Shown here in pieces: positions 24,518 through 34,123 of a DNA stretch of 64,000 bases. This stretch comes from Leyella lascolaii (lineage in GTDB: Bacteria > Bacteroidota > Bacteroidia > Bacteroidales > Bacteroidaceae), in NCBI RefSeq assembly GCF_900079775.1, contig NZ_LT556036.1:299270-363269 (forward strand), given 5' to 3'. The notes under the pieces were generated by a model. The model searched no databases, was not told the DNA's origin, and saw nothing but the letters and a program-made list of their open reading frames with translations. Position 1 is the first letter of the stretch; each line of letters begins with the position of its first letter. The translations under genes were made by a program, and so were the position numbers.

Positions 24518-26350
24518 TTACTTGATACCAAATGTCCTTTCCCTGCCTTCTTCCAAGGTCTGTTCCGATGCGCGGTAGTTTTCTTGGGTCATTTGCCTTG
24601 TTTCCTCATGCTTGGCCAGCACGGCATTGGCGAGGGTATTTATCGGCAATGCTCCTTCCCGGCAGGCTTCGGCGGCATGGTATGGCAACAGGATGCTGCA
24701 CGGCACACCGTCGATGTCCATAAAGAGGTTGTCTCCTTGCAGTACGGGATGGGCGAGCCTTGCATTCAACGGTTCATCGGGATAGGGTTTATACAGCTGT
24801 TTGGCCGATGTTTCTTCTTGCCGGTCAAGAGCCTCCTGTCCGGCCTTGTTAAGCAGGTTCAAGCCGCCCATGCCTATCAGCACCATTTTCAACAAGGGGT
24901 TGCGGACGAACATGCCTAGCAAGATGGAGGCAATGGGCAGCAGGCTGTCCTTTACCCCGAATGATTTGGTATGACCGGTGAACAAGTCTATCAGCACATC
25001 GGGAAGCATGGAAACAACATAGCCCAGGTTCCTGCCCACACCGCCGATACCGTCTAATCCGAATGTCCTGAGCAGTCCATCCCAACCGTTTTCATTAGAG
25101 GGCTGTTGATCTGGTTGTCTAGTTTGTCGGGGCGATTGTGGCATTTGTGGCTCGTCCGATGTCGGTCCTTGACTGTCTGATGTCGGTGCTTGCCCGTCCG
25201 TAGAAAGGGGGTTCAAGCTGTTTATACCCTTTGGTTCTTCTTGCAAGGCTTGTTGCTCAGCCAAGTATTCTTCCTCATGTCCGGGTGCCACAACCAAGGG
25301 CATATTCTTGTAGCGTTCATCGTTGCGTTTGTCTTCAAATATCTCGGGAAACATTGACTGGAGGCTGGGAAAATCCGGTAGGGTATTCTGCTCCATCCAA
25401 TCCGCCCATACCGGTCTTTCGGTAAGGATGCCCATCGGCTTGGCCAATTGGCTGTTGACCGACAGCACATAGTCGTTCTCGTAGGATAGGATTTTGTTTC
25501 CTTGCTTGCGGAAGCCAGTGAACACGTTATCCTCCGCACCGAACACGGCACGGCTGATGCAATCTTCTACGGTGGGCGGTTTCTTTCCGGCATTCTCCTT
25601 GCCCTCGATGTACCACTCCACACCGTAGGAAGCGGCTTCCAAGCCCACCGTTCCTGCCAGTGCCGCCCAAGATGCGATGCCGCCGGTAGCCACGGCATCG
25701 GCAGCCAATGACACGCCGCGTCCGGCCCACTTTTCCCCGGTGGAAGGGTTATAGGCGGCCTCGCCCCTTGCGTCTATCTCCTGTTGTAAGGGGGAGCGCA
25801 TCAACGAATCGGCAAACCCGAACAAGCTTCCCTCCATGCCCTTGCGCAGCACATATTCCACCGATGACTTGGGCATCTGCTCTTTGACCATACGGTCAAC
25901 CATCATCTGCTCCACCCGGTAGTCCAAGTAGGCGTATGCAAGGTCGCCACCTAACCGGGCAGACAGCTTGTCGTACTGCTCCCTGCCAATCTCGGCGACC
26001 ACGGCCTCCCGCCATTCATGTGCCAACAGTGCCAGGTCGGATGTGAAATCCTTGTTCCCGGCGATGCGTTCGCGGCACATCTCCACATAGTCCTCGGCGG
26101 TCTTGCTGTTCCATTCACCCGTCAGGCGCAGATACTGCAGGGTGTTGTCAGGCATACCCGTGGCACCGGCGGCAAAGCTGCCAAGCAACCCCGCCGGGCT
26201 GAGTGCGTATTCGCCAATTTCTTCCGCCTGTTTCTTGCCGAGGAAGTCCTTCACGCTACGCATGACAGGGACGAAATGGGTGTCAAAGTAGCTTTGCAGG
26301 CAGTATTCCACTTCGGCAAACCGTTCGCTATGTTGTATTTCCTTGCTCAT
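24518..26350 (-). CDS. Large element protein of unknown function
   Basis: A 610-residue protein. The first 190 residues are helical and soluble, followed by a hydrophobic alanine/glycine segment at about 215-240 (VSLAADAVATGGIASWAALA). A Pro/Gln/Ser-rich linker lies at about 385-425, and further hydrophobic segments near 450-500 (LLPIASILLGMFVRN) indicate membrane association. The C-terminal 100 residues are hydrophilic. No family is recognised. Its place next to cell-wall hydrolases suggests a structural part of the transfer apparatus. Confidence 0.65.
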   Translation of the reverse strand: MSKEIQHSERFAEVEYCLQSYFDTHFVPVMRSVKDFLGKKQAEEIGEYALSPAGLLGSFAAGATGMPDNTLQYLRLTGEWNSKTAEDYVEMCRERIAGNKDFTSDLALLAHEWREAVVAEIGREQYDKLSARLGGDLAYAYLDYRVEQMMVDRMVKEQMPKSSVEYVLRKGMEGSLFGFADSLMRSPLQQEIDARGEAAYNPSTGEKWAGRGVSLAADAVATGGIASWAALAGTVGLEAASYGVEWYIEGKENAGKKPPTVEDCISRAVFGAEDNVFTGFRKQGNKILSYENDYVLSVNSQLAKPMGILTERPVWADWMEQNTLPDFPSLQSMFPEIFEDKRNDERYKNMPLVVAPGHEEEYLAEQQALQEEPKGINSLNPLSTDGQAPTSDSQGPTSDEPQMPQSPRQTRQPDQQPSNENGWDGLLRTFGLDGIGGVGRNLGYVVSMLPDVLIDLFTGHTKSFGVKDSLLPIASILLGMFVRNPLLKMVLIGMGGLNLLNKAGQEALDRQEETSAKQLYKPYPDEPLNARLAHPVLQGDNLFMDIDGVPCSILLPYHAAEACREGALPINTLANAVLAKHEETRQMTQENYRASEQTLEEGRERTFGIK

Positions 26351-26354
26351 GATG

Positions 26355-27490
26355 TTACATGATGTTAAGTTGCTTCATCAGTTGTTCCTTGGTCTGTTCT
26401 ATCGCATGGCGGCAGGCTTCCATCTGCTTGGGATAGTATTTCTCCAGCAGGGTGTCCTTGGCTATCTCATCGTGGATAAAGCCCACCGCCGTTTGCCGGT
26501 TGATCTCCACCGAGGCTTCCCCGTCCTCCTTGTTGTTGAACCAGGCTTTCGTCCACCAACGCAAACCTGCCCGGTCGGGATAGACGGTGACAAGCCTGGG
26601 TATGTCGAAACTGCGCACGTCTATCTCCAGTCCTTCCAACGGGTCGGTGACGCCGATGGCGGCTACCGCTTCGTCAAGTCTTTTTTTTTACCGCTTTCGT
26701 CCAACGTGGAGAGGAACACCCCGTGACGGAACGCCAAGTAGTCCAGGAAGTCGCCTATCAGCAGGTTTTGTACCTTGGCGGCGATAGGTATGGAGCGGCT
26801 GCCGATGCCGAGCGGGTTGGCCAACGAGGGTATCACCTCATAGAAATAGTTGCGGATAGCCGAAAGCGAGAAAATATTGCGTAGCGACTGGACGGTGTGG
26901 CCGGATACCTTGTATTGTCCGCCCGCGATGTCCGTAAGGTAGTCGGGATAGAAGCGGAGCATCAGTTGCTCGATTTCCTCCCGGTCATCGTCATAGTCAG
27001 TGGGTATCTCCATTTCGAGGGTGTCGAAGTCGGGCATACCGGTATGTCCTTGTTGCTGCATCATCTTCAAATTGCCATAAATCATGGTGAGAAAGTCGAT
27101 GGGGTTGATTTCTTCTCCGTCATACCGCACCTCCATGTGGAGCAGGTCGCCGCTGATGGCCAACACGCTCCCTGCCTTTACCTTTGCCCCGAACGGAGCC
27201 ATTGCCCTTGCCAGGTGGGCGTAAGTCACTTCATACTTGCCGTACCGGGTCACTTGGAACAGCCCCTGCCTGGGGGTGCTCCCGATTCCCGTCACCACGC
27301 CGTCGGCCACTGCGGCCAGTATGTACCGATGCGTACCGAAATCCACGCCGTGGTGGAAAAACGTCTCGCCGCTCTTAGGATGGGCCTGTTCCCCATAGCC
27401 CAAGAGCATCTTCACTTCGCCGTCCCGTTCCTCAAACGGCATACAGTAGCCGCTTGCGGAAACAAGGTTCATTTCTTGTGTATAGTCCAT
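26355..27490 (-). CDS. M23 peptidase domain protein read through a frameshift at A9
   Basis: The first frame encodes an M23 peptidase-like domain (HHGVDFGTHRYI near residue 46, DLLHMEVRY near 115) and would stop at 26663. On the - strand, nine A (26689-26681) follow GGT. A -1 slip there continues as KKKRLDEAVAAIGV... for about 110 more residues to 26355, giving about 378 residues. A stem-loop (CGGT, GCCG, CGGC, ACCG at 26645-26668) begins 12 bases after the run. Programmed frameshifting, transcriptional slippage or a sequence error would all explain this. The continuing frame has good codon character and abuts the next gene. Confidence 0.7.
26645..26689 (-). promoter_or_regulatory. Candidate -1 frameshift signal
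   Basis: Nine A on the - strand (26681-26689), a 12-base spacer and a nested stem-loop (26645-26668) match the layout of a programmed -1 site. The zero-frame stop lies inside the stem. Confidence 0.5.
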
Positions 27491-27520
27491 ATTCTCGTTA
27501 TTGTCAATTTTCTTTCCGTT

Positions 27521-28156
27521 TTATCTTCGCATTCCTCCTTGGCGTTCCTGGCCCTCCTGCGGCGTTTGCCCTATGGGATGCGTCTGCTCAATCCGTGAGT
27601 TGTTACCGATAAGCATCATGCCCAGCAGCAGGCCGCCTATCTTGCCTAACCAGCCGAAACGGCCGAACACCAACAAGGCGGAAGCCACCAAACCGAGCAT
27701 TCCCAAGCCCGACACGTTTCCTTTTCCCAAATTGGAGAAGAAATTGCCGAACATATCCAAACCGTTCCCACCAGTTATGTTGCCTAAGAACGTTCCGATA
27801 CCTCCCCATGTCTGGTTCATGGTGGAAACGCCGTCCTTTACGCCTTGCAGGGCTTCACCCGCCTGGTCTACGGCCTGTTCCACACGGTCGGCGGCTTGCC
27901 CGGCCATTTCCACTCCTTTATCCACGTTCTCTTCACCGACCAGCACGTCGGCCACGGTGCGCACCACCGGCTTGTCGTTCACGATGTTCTCCCACGCAAG
28001 GTAACCCATGCCGCCTCCGACGACTGCAGTCTTGGTGGCGTGCCCGAATCCGGCAAGGGTGCGTTGGGGATGCACCACCGCCCCGCCCATCGAGCGGGTG
28101 ACGGGGTTGTTGACCAGTTTCTTGCCAAAACCCAGTATTCTTGCCCATCCTGCCAT
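27521..28156 (-). CDS. Glycine-rich membrane-associated protein of unknown function
   Basis: A 211-residue protein with glycine-rich hydrophobic segments near residues 42-56 and 140-180 (LGMLGLVASALLVFGRFGWL) and a helical middle section (EENVDKGVEMAGQAADRVEQ). It could be an inner-membrane channel or tether of the transfer system. No family is recognised. Confidence 0.6.
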   Translation of the reverse strand: MAGWARILGFGKKLVNNPVTRSMGGAVVHPQRTLAGFGHATKTAVVGGGMGYLAWENIVNDKPVVRTVADVLVGEENVDKGVEMAGQAADRVEQAVDQAGEALQGVKDGVSTMNQTWGGIGTFLGNITGGNGLDMFGNFFSNLGKGNVSGLGMLGLVASALLVFGRFGWLGKIGGLLLGMMLIGNNSRIEQTHPIGQTPQEGQERQGGMRR

Positions 28157-28190
28157 ATCCTATAATTATTTTGTAGTTGTTTCCATCCGT

Positions 28191-28874
28191 TTATAAATCT
28201 CCGTTTCTTCTCCATCTGCGCATGGCGGCACGGGCGATTTCTGCCTTGTCCGCTTTTTGCGGCCTTGCCCCTTCATCGATGGTCGCCCACACATCGGCCA
28301 GCGAGGTGTATTTCACCGCCAAAGTCAGGTGGCGAAGTTTTTTGTTCATCGCTTTCAGCTTCGGCCGGATGCCGAACACCAATTCTATCCGTTGTTTCTC
28401 AGTCATCTTGGTGTCGCTCAGGCATACTTGCCGGATGTCGTTCACGATTTCCACGCTGCCCAATATCAGTTCTTGATAGATGCGGTTGCGGTTCGGGGTG
28501 AGTGCCACGGCAATGGCATTCCCTGCATGGCTGCGCAGCTGGTCGTTCAGGCTTCCCATGTTCTCGGCCAGTTTGCCTACCTCGTGGTAGAAGCCGTATA
28601 TCTGTGCCGCATAGCTGATGATGTCGCGGAAAGAATCGAGGTAGTCGTTGAACTTCCGTCGGATGTCCGTCGTGCCTTCCACTTCCTCCCGTGTCCAGAT
28701 ATGCCCGGTGGTCTGCATCAGCATCGCCCGTTCCTGTGCCTTCAACTGGTTTTCCGCCTTTTCGGTATAGAGGTACACCATCCCGGCCAGGGTCGGGTCG
28801 ATTTGCGCCTTTAATTGCAACGAGCAGACAAGCAGCAAGCCCATTATCACGATATGTTTCTTTATCCCTCCCAT
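28191..28874 (-). CDS. Exported TrbJ-like protein
   Basis: A 227-residue protein with a signal peptide (MGLLLVCSLQLKAQ) and a long helical mature part. The pattern resembles periplasmic TrbJ/VirB5-like or DUF4141 proteins of Bacteroidales transfer systems. Its C-terminus (LADVWATIDEGARPQKADK, then ARAAMRRWRRNGD) is mirrored in the upstream neighbour, so the two look like paralogues. Role in pilus or mating-channel assembly is inference. Confidence 0.6.
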   Translation of the reverse strand: MGGIKKHIVIMGLLLVCSLQLKAQIDPTLAGMVYLYTEKAENQLKAQERAMLMQTTGHIWTREEVEGTTDIRRKFNDYLDSFRDIISYAAQIYGFYHEVGKLAENMGSLNDQLRSHAGNAIAVALTPNRNRIYQELILGSVEIVNDIRQVCLSDTKMTEKQRIELVFGIRPKLKAMNKKLRHLTLAVKYTSLADVWATIDEGARPQKADKAEIARAAMRRWRRNGDL

Positions 28875-28898
28875 GCTTCATTCATCATTATTTTTTCT

Positions 28899-29591
28899 TC
28901 ATTGAATGATTTTTGCCGCCCTCCTCCATCTGTCTAAGGCAGCATGGGCCACTTCCCCGTTGCTACGGTCTATCATCCCGGCCGTGACGCTGTTCCACAC
29001 ATCAGTCATGGTGTAGTAGCGGATGCTCAGATGCAGCAGGTACAGTTTCTTGCTGAAAGCATCCAGCCTGTCGGACAAAGCCCAGAGGGTTTCGCTCCGT
29101 TCTGCACCTGTCAGCATGTTCTGCGGCCCTCCGGTAGCTACGGCATTTCTGAGTAGCGTATAAACCGAAACAAGTTCAGTGGCCGTTTCAATGTAGAGGT
29201 TGTTCATGCTCATCGTGGCGACAATGCCTTGCGGATTGTGGGTGATGGCCTTGCGCAGTTTGCCAAGAGTGATGAAAATGCGTACCCCGTCCTCATACAG
29301 GGTGGTGGCTGCTTTCAGCGAGGAGGCATAACCTTCCACCGTTTGCAGGTAGTCGCTGTATTTGCGTTCCCATTCATGAATGCGGTTGAACTCGGCGGCG
29401 ATGGTGTTCTGCAAGACCGCCGTTTTAGTCTGGCCTTCAATCTGGTCTTGTATCTGGCTATTGATAGCCTCGTTGCCTTCTGCCAAGGCCAACCATTCCA
29501 AAGGGTTGGTCTGTACGAATTGCGCTTGTACCCGGATGCCGGCGCACAAGGCAAATACGATGGCCCATATCTTAACGGTTCGTGATTTCAT
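28899..29591 (-). CDS. Exported TrbJ-like protein, paralogue of its neighbour
   Basis: A 230-residue protein with a signal peptide ending AGIRVQAQ and a helical mature region. The ending (MTDVWNSVTAGMIDRSNG, then AHAALDRWRRAAK) parallels the ending of the downstream gene, indicating an old tandem duplication. It overlaps the PH-domain gene by 20 bases. Likely periplasmic, in the same transfer module. Confidence 0.6.
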   Translation of the reverse strand: MKSRTVKIWAIVFALCAGIRVQAQFVQTNPLEWLALAEGNEAINSQIQDQIEGQTKTAVLQNTIAAEFNRIHEWERKYSDYLQTVEGYASSLKAATTLYEDGVRIFITLGKLRKAITHNPQGIVATMSMNNLYIETATELVSVYTLLRNAVATGGPQNMLTGAERSETLWALSDRLDAFSKKLYLLHLSIRYYTMTDVWNSVTAGMIDRSNGEVAHAALDRWRRAAKIIQ

Positions 29592-30078
29592 AGATTCCCT
29601 TTCTTCGTTTGTTCAATTCTACCCGTCCACGGATGACAGTCACCAAATCGTCATTTATCCCCATGCCGATGATGTCAAGCTGTGGCGTGGTGCGGTCGCC
29701 TGAATGGACGCTCACGGTTTTCAGCCCGCAAAGTTGTTGCAGCAGGTTGCTCCGCTCGGCGAAATCCACTACCCGGTATAGTTCCACGTAATCGCTGCTC
29801 CGGGTAATCACCCCATGTTCATATATAAGTTGTTCGTCCGTAATGCGGTAAATCATGCGTTTGAGGTAGATAAAACGGTAAGCCAAGACCAACGACATGG
29901 CCACTGACAACCAAAGCAACAATCCCTTTAACGGCATTCCGTCCATCCCGGCACAAGCGTAACCGCACAGGTCGAGCGTCAGCAACGGCAGGTTGTCGAT
30001 AAAAAACTGCAACGTCCGTGGTCGTAATTGCAGGGTGCCGGGTAGCATGAATGGGGATTGTGAATTAATCTGTGTCAT
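29572..30078 (-). CDS. Bacterial PH-domain (YdbS/DUF304-like) membrane protein
   Basis: A 168-residue protein with two hydrophobic segments at about 28-45 and 50-68 followed by a bPH_2-like domain: YRITDEQLIYEHGVI, then SDYVELYRVVDFAERSN and LCGLKTVSVHSGD. Proteins of this form sit in the membrane with the PH fold in the cytoplasm. It overlaps the primase gene by four bases. Confidence 0.7.
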   Translation of the reverse strand: MTQINSQSPFMLPGTLQLRPRTLQFFIDNLPLLTLDLCGYACAGMDGMPLKGLLLWLSVAMSLVLAYRFIYLKRMIYRITDEQLIYEHGVITRSSDYVELYRVVDFAERSNLLQQLCGLKTVSVHSGDRTTPQLDIIGMGINDDLVTVIRGRVELNKRRKGIYEITNR

Positions 30079-31331
30079 CGCCTGAATCTGGTTTGTTTTT
30101 CTTCTGTATTATCTTGTTCCATGCTCTCGTCCATCCGTTTGTCCAAGAGTTGGTCGTTCCAGTCCTTGTAACCCTCGCTGGGAGGACGGTAATCGATATG
30201 CTGTTTCTCCAAGCCGAGTTCCTTACAGATGGCGTCAAAGTCAAAGGTGGCCACATTCATTTCGTGCCGCCTGTATTTCCCTGTCAAGTCGGTGACAACC
30301 AAGGTGCCTTTCTTGGTCGTATGCGAGTTGAATACCCTCCCGTTCACCTGCAAGGCGAAGTTCACGGCATAAAGCTGTCCTGCGCGGTCGCGGTCGAAAC
30401 AGAGGTGGTGGTTGGCATCGGGTGTCTGCTCCAGCATCCCGGCAAACTGCCGCACGCTTGGGGTACCGCCCGTGGAAACAAACACGGCATTTCCCAAGTC
30501 GGCGTATGCCACATTTCCCTTCTTTTCAATTTGGTAGAACGCCATCGCATCGAAGGCGCTCTCAAACCAATACACATCCTTTGCTCCCGACAGCGGTGTG
30601 GTATAGCCCACATCGCTGCGGTGCTGCTCAAGCCTGCCTATCCACATGCCTTCGGTGGCGTTACTCCCTGCCGCCATGCCCTTGTAAGCGGTCTTCCCCT
30701 CGGCATTGGGGCGGCTGCGTTCTTCCAAACCGACAATCTGTTTGCCCGGCCATGCGGGCAGCGACAATGGAAAAGCGAGGTTGGTGAACGACTTGCCGTC
30801 TGTCCGATGTCTGGAAGCAAGGAAGAAATGGCCGCAAAAGGCACGTTGGGTGTCGAGGTCTATCCCTCGGTTCTTGAAATAGGGATAGAACTTCTTCTGG
30901 CTCTCCCAATCGTCCATGCGGAAGGCTTGCTGGTCGTATTCGTCGATGTCAAACGGTTTGCCCTCCTTGCCGGGGTTGAATATCCTTGTTTCACGGATTT
31001 CCTGCGGTTCGTTCAACAGGCGGCGACATACGAGGTTGACCAACCGGTCGGCGGACATCCCCGGAGTGTATTCGGCAAAGAAGTGGGGATGTTCCTTGAT
31101 GAAGGAGATGACGTTGTAGTTCTTGCGTTCGGGTGGTTGGAAGCAGCAGAAGCCGTTGCCGGTGACGATGAACTTGTCGCCGCGCACCCTGCGCCCGTCG
31201 CTGTCAATGCGGACATACGACGGATAACGCAGTCCGTCACGACGGTTCAGCCGATAGCCTGCGTCCACCAGCAATTCCTGTATGCTCAGTCGCCTCTTGT
31301 AATCCTCGTAAGTCAGTTCTGCCATGACCAA
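30075..31331 (-). CDS. TOPRIM (DUF3991-type) primase-like protein
   Basis: A 418-residue protein. Its N-terminal region begins with a helix-turn pattern (TYEDYKRRLSIQELLVDAGY) as in CHC2-linked primases. The TOPRIM core shows a glutamate in WFESAFDAMAFYQI and the acidic pair in LCFDRDRAGQLYA. Plasmid and conjugative elements use such primases to start complementary-strand synthesis after transfer. No canonical CHC2 zinc finger was seen. The start may be MVM at 31331 or the second Met. Confidence 0.8.
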   Translation of the reverse strand: MVMAELTYEDYKRRLSIQELLVDAGYRLNRRDGLRYPSYVRIDSDGRRVRGDKFIVTGNGFCCFQPPERKNYNVISFIKEHPHFFAEYTPGMSADRLVNLVCRRLLNEPQEIRETRIFNPGKEGKPFDIDEYDQQAFRMDDWESQKKFYPYFKNRGIDLDTQRAFCGHFFLASRHRTDGKSFTNLAFPLSLPAWPGKQIVGLEERSRPNAEGKTAYKGMAAGSNATEGMWIGRLEQHRSDVGYTTPLSGAKDVYWFESAFDAMAFYQIEKKGNVAYADLGNAVFVSTGGTPSVRQFAGMLEQTPDANHHLCFDRDRAGQLYAVNFALQVNGRVFNSHTTKKGTLVVTDLTGKYRRHEMNVATFDFDAICKELGLEKQHIDYRPPSEGYKDWNDQLLDKRMDESMEQDNTEEKQTRFRR

Positions 31332-31371
31332 TTCTCAATTCCTCATTCTTAATTCTTCATTCTTCGTTGAA

Positions 31372-32985
31372 TCACATTCCATGCCGCATCTCATGCTGCA
31401 TCCGTTCCGTGTTCACGGCCGCCTCATAGTTGCGTGCCGCCACATCCATCGGTGTGTCCACACCGGGCTTGAAATAGCAGCGTGGGGGTGGAGGGCCGTG
31501 CCTTTCTAAGTAGATGTCGGGGCGTGGGCCACGGCCCAGTTCGCCCATAACGGCCACGCCCGCCAACAAAGCCGCCCCGATTTTCGTTCCCAACGGCACG
31601 TTGTCCCTCGATTTCATGTCCACTTCCCCGAATATCTTGGAAAACAGTTTCAAGCGGTGGTAGTCATCGATGGCCATGAACTTGTCATATTGCTTCTGGG
31701 TGATTTCGTGGCTCACGGCCTCTCCGTCAATGACGGCGGTCATACGGTACTTACCCTCGGTCTCGGTGGGCTCTACCCGAATCTCGTCCACCGTCACCTC
31801 CCGTCCGTGCCTCCCTTCCCTGTACCAGCCTTTGTCGGGATGGATATAGGCAAGGTCGTTACCGTCCATCACCACCGTGTCTTTGGGCAGTTCCCTTTCT
31901 TCGGGCACTACGGATAACCCTTCATTGGCATATTGTCCTTGCCCGCCTTGCAATCCCTGCATTCCTTGCTCCAGTTGCTCCGCTTGGGCAAGCTGGCGGT
32001 TCAGGTCTTCCATGACAGCCGGATGCAGTTCGATGGCAATCGTCTTGTCGCTGTTCAGCATATCCATCGTGATGGGAACGGAAAAATCCTCTTTGATGAT
32101 GCCGTTGATGATTTCCAGCCGCTTTTCCACCGGCATTTCCTGCGCGGAATTGTGGGTCAATGCAGCCAGTTCCTCCTCTTTCAAGTCATATTGCAGGTCT
32201 GCGGGAATGGAGGCGGATTGTATGGTCAGCGTCTTGCGTTCGGGGTCGATAAGTATGCCGTGGCTTGCCAGGCATTCCTGCCATTTCTCGTTGGTGAAAT
32301 AGACGGGTGAGGTAATGAGTGTGTGATAAGGTTTGGCCGGTTCGGTAGGACGTGGCCTCGGTTGCAAGGGTGTGATGACCGTTTCCAGTTCCTCCAACAC
32401 ATCCTGCCCGGCCACCGTAGCGGTGGGATGCCCCTTGTAGTAGAAGCCATAACCGCCGCTCTGCAACTCTCCGGGTTTCATGCGTCCGTCAGGCCGGTTG
32501 GGCACTATCGGTGCGCCGGGATAGTAAAGGTTACCGCCGATGCGTCGCAGGTGGAAGCCGTCCTGCTGGCGGGGTGTCCAGCCGAGGAAGCAGGCTCCCC
32601 AGGGGTGGCGCAAAGGAAATGGGCGTCCAAGCCGTCCGTATTCGCCCGCACCGATGCGGTAGCCGTGTAACCCCATGGCCACTCGTCCGTTGGCGTTCCG
32701 TGCGTGTACGAAATCTCTGGGCAAGTCGAAATCCGCCGCCACGATGCTGGCGAAGGTGTTGTAGCACCGTCGGTTGGCGTAGTTTGTGCCCCAGTCGGTC
32801 AGTGCCTGCAACTGCTTTTCGGTAATGGGATAGGAAAGCAACGGGGAGTCATGCCCCTGCACAAGCAGGACAAATCCTTCGCTACTTCCCGCTATATGTC
32901 CTCTCATGCCGTTGCGGGCCAACAGGTCTCGCATCTCCGGCGGCAGTTCCAAGGGGCGGGGGGTGGTATTCTTTCGTATGCTCAT
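31372..32985 (-). CDS. Element protein of unknown function with DUF3945-like region
   Basis: A 537-residue soluble protein. The middle (SSPVYFTNEKWQECL-like region, then TLTIQSASIPADLQYD) and the later DEIRVEPTETEGKYRMTAVI with KQYDKFMAIDDYHRLKLF segment resemble the DUF3945/DUF4099 group of Bacteroidales elements. The C-terminus has a short hydrophobic Ala/Gly stretch (GTKIGAALLAGVAVMGELG). Function unknown; it is cotranscribed with the primase. Confidence 0.6.
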   Translation of the reverse strand: MSIRKNTTPRPLELPPEMRDLLARNGMRGHIAGSSEGFVLLVQGHDSPLLSYPITEKQLQALTDWGTNYANRRCYNTFASIVAADFDLPRDFVHARNANGRVAMGLHGYRIGAGEYGRLGRPFPLRHPWGACFLGWTPRQQDGFHLRRIGGNLYYPGAPIVPNRPDGRMKPGELQSGGYGFYYKGHPTATVAGQDVLEELETVITPLQPRPRPTEPAKPYHTLITSPVYFTNEKWQECLASHGILIDPERKTLTIQSASIPADLQYDLKEEELAALTHNSAQEMPVEKRLEIINGIIKEDFSVPITMDMLNSDKTIAIELHPAVMEDLNRQLAQAEQLEQGMQGLQGGQGQYANEGLSVVPEERELPKDTVVMDGNDLAYIHPDKGWYREGRHGREVTVDEIRVEPTETEGKYRMTAVIDGEAVSHEITQKQYDKFMAIDDYHRLKLFSKIFGEVDMKSRDNVPLGTKIGAALLAGVAVMGELGRGPRPDIYLERHGPPPPRCYFKPGVDTPMDVAARNYEAAVNTERMQHEMRHGM

Positions 32986-33016
32986 CTCGGGTTATTCTCA
33001 TGCTGTTATACGATAA

Positions 33017-33241
33017 TCAGGCATCGCCGTTGGCGAGTGCAGTTTCTATCTCCTCCTGCTTCATGTCGAGGAAGCGCAAGGCGGTGTCGTCGTCCATTGG
33101 CAGGTCGCGCAGGCGGCAGTACTTTTCGTATTCCGTCCTCCATTCCCTCGAATGGTGCCATACATAGTCTTTCCAACCATATTCACCGCTCTGCACCTTT
33201 TCCACAAGGGTTTCTTCCGGGTAGTATTCTTCTTTTGACAT
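33017..33241 (-). CDS. Small acidic protein of unknown function
   Basis: A 74-residue protein, helical and charged (EKVQSGEYGWKDYVWHHSRE), located six bases after the DUF4099 gene stop. The pattern YGWKDYVWHHSREWRTEYEK recalls short Bacteroidales element proteins encoded beside DUF4099 genes. No function known. Confidence 0.55.
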   Translation of the reverse strand: MSKEEYYPEETLVEKVQSGEYGWKDYVWHHSREWRTEYEKYCRLRDLPMDDDTALRFLDMKQEEIETALANGDA

Positions 33242-33247
33242 GATGCC

Positions 33248-34012
33248 TTATAGTTTGGGAGTGTTGGCGTTCTGCATCCTGTGCTGGCTGCTCCGCTTCA
33301 ACTCGTTCCACATTTCCTCGGTGTAGTCGTCCTCGTGCACATAGTCGAGACCGCCCTCGCCGTCTGCGACCCAGCAGCCGAAACAGCCGAAGTTGTACTT
33401 GTCCCATTCGCGTTTCGCTTCCTGCTTCCATTGTACACTGTCACCCGCGCACACCAACAGGCCCGTAGGCTCGTTCAGGTCGATGCCGATGGTCATCAGT
33501 TCATCGCCCTCGGCCACGGTCAGCGGTTCACCTACCCGCAGGCAGTTGATTTCAGCATGGGAAAGGTGGAACTCGTCGGCTATGATTTGCAGGTTGCGCC
33601 CAATGACGGGTGTGGGTACGGAGAGGATTTGCTTCGTGCCGGAATCTATCTGGTGGAACGCCTGCACGGGGTTGTCACTGTCGCCTTGCATCGGTGCAAT
33701 GACCGCCTTTCCTTCTATAAGGCGTTGTTTCTGCTCTTCGCTGAACCGCTCCAAGCGGCTCTCCACCAGCACGGGATAAAACAGCACATCGGCGGTGCCG
33801 TCCTCACGCCGCACCAACGAGAAGCGTGTCCGGGCATGAATGGTGTTGCCTTCCGAATCGTCCACACGAATGGGCAAAATGGGTGAACGGCGGCCCGAAT
33901 GGATGGCTTGCAGCACATTCACCGGCAGGTCGCCTATCATCTCCCTTGTCAGTCCGAATTGTTCGAGGATGCCGTAGGGCACTTCCTCCTCGGGGAATTT
34001 GTATCTGTTCAT
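33248..34012 (-). CDS. DUF4099 domain protein, first gene of the long operon
   Basis: A 254-residue protein whose opening (FPEEEVPYGILEQFGLTREM, then DLPVNVLQAIHSGRRSPILPI) is the DUF4099 signature of Bacteroidales mobile elements. The second half includes FHLSHAEINCLRVGEPLTV, typical of DUF3945-like regions. It is the promoter-proximal gene of the 34012-18516 operon. A TACATTTG box (- strand, 34045-34038) and an AGTATGAT direct repeat lie upstream. Confidence 0.75.
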   Translation of the reverse strand: MNRYKFPEEEVPYGILEQFGLTREMIGDLPVNVLQAIHSGRRSPILPIRVDDSEGNTIHARTRFSLVRREDGTADVLFYPVLVESRLERFSEEQKQRLIEGKAVIAPMQGDSDNPVQAFHQIDSGTKQILSVPTPVIGRNLQIIADEFHLSHAEINCLRVGEPLTVAEGDELMTIGIDLNEPTGLLVCAGDSVQWKQEAKREWDKYNFGCFGCWVADGEGGLDYVHEDDYTEEMWNELKRSSQHRMQNANTPKL

Positions 34013-34037
34013 TCGTCCGAAATTTATTTGTTCTCGG

Positions 34038-34045
34038 ACAAATGT
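34038..34045 (-). promoter_or_regulatory. -7 box of the long transfer-type operon
   Basis: TACATTTG on the - strand matches TAnnTTTG. A TTTTG word lies 16 bases further upstream as a possible -33 element, slightly closer than usual. The predicted transcript starts about 20 bases before the DUF4099 ATG. Confidence 0.5.
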
Positions 34046-34123
34046 AAGACGGCTGCAAGCGGCAAAAGAAAGTGCAAGAAGAAATCTGCCCGGATTTAGG
34101 CTTAATTATGTTGGCAACCGAAA

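Noticed and set aside
30072..31352. Long + strand open frame (426 codons) opposite the TOPRIM primase
   Set aside because: The - strand frame has clear TOPRIM motifs and gene-order logic; the + strand frame is an antisense shadow of GC-rich coding DNA.
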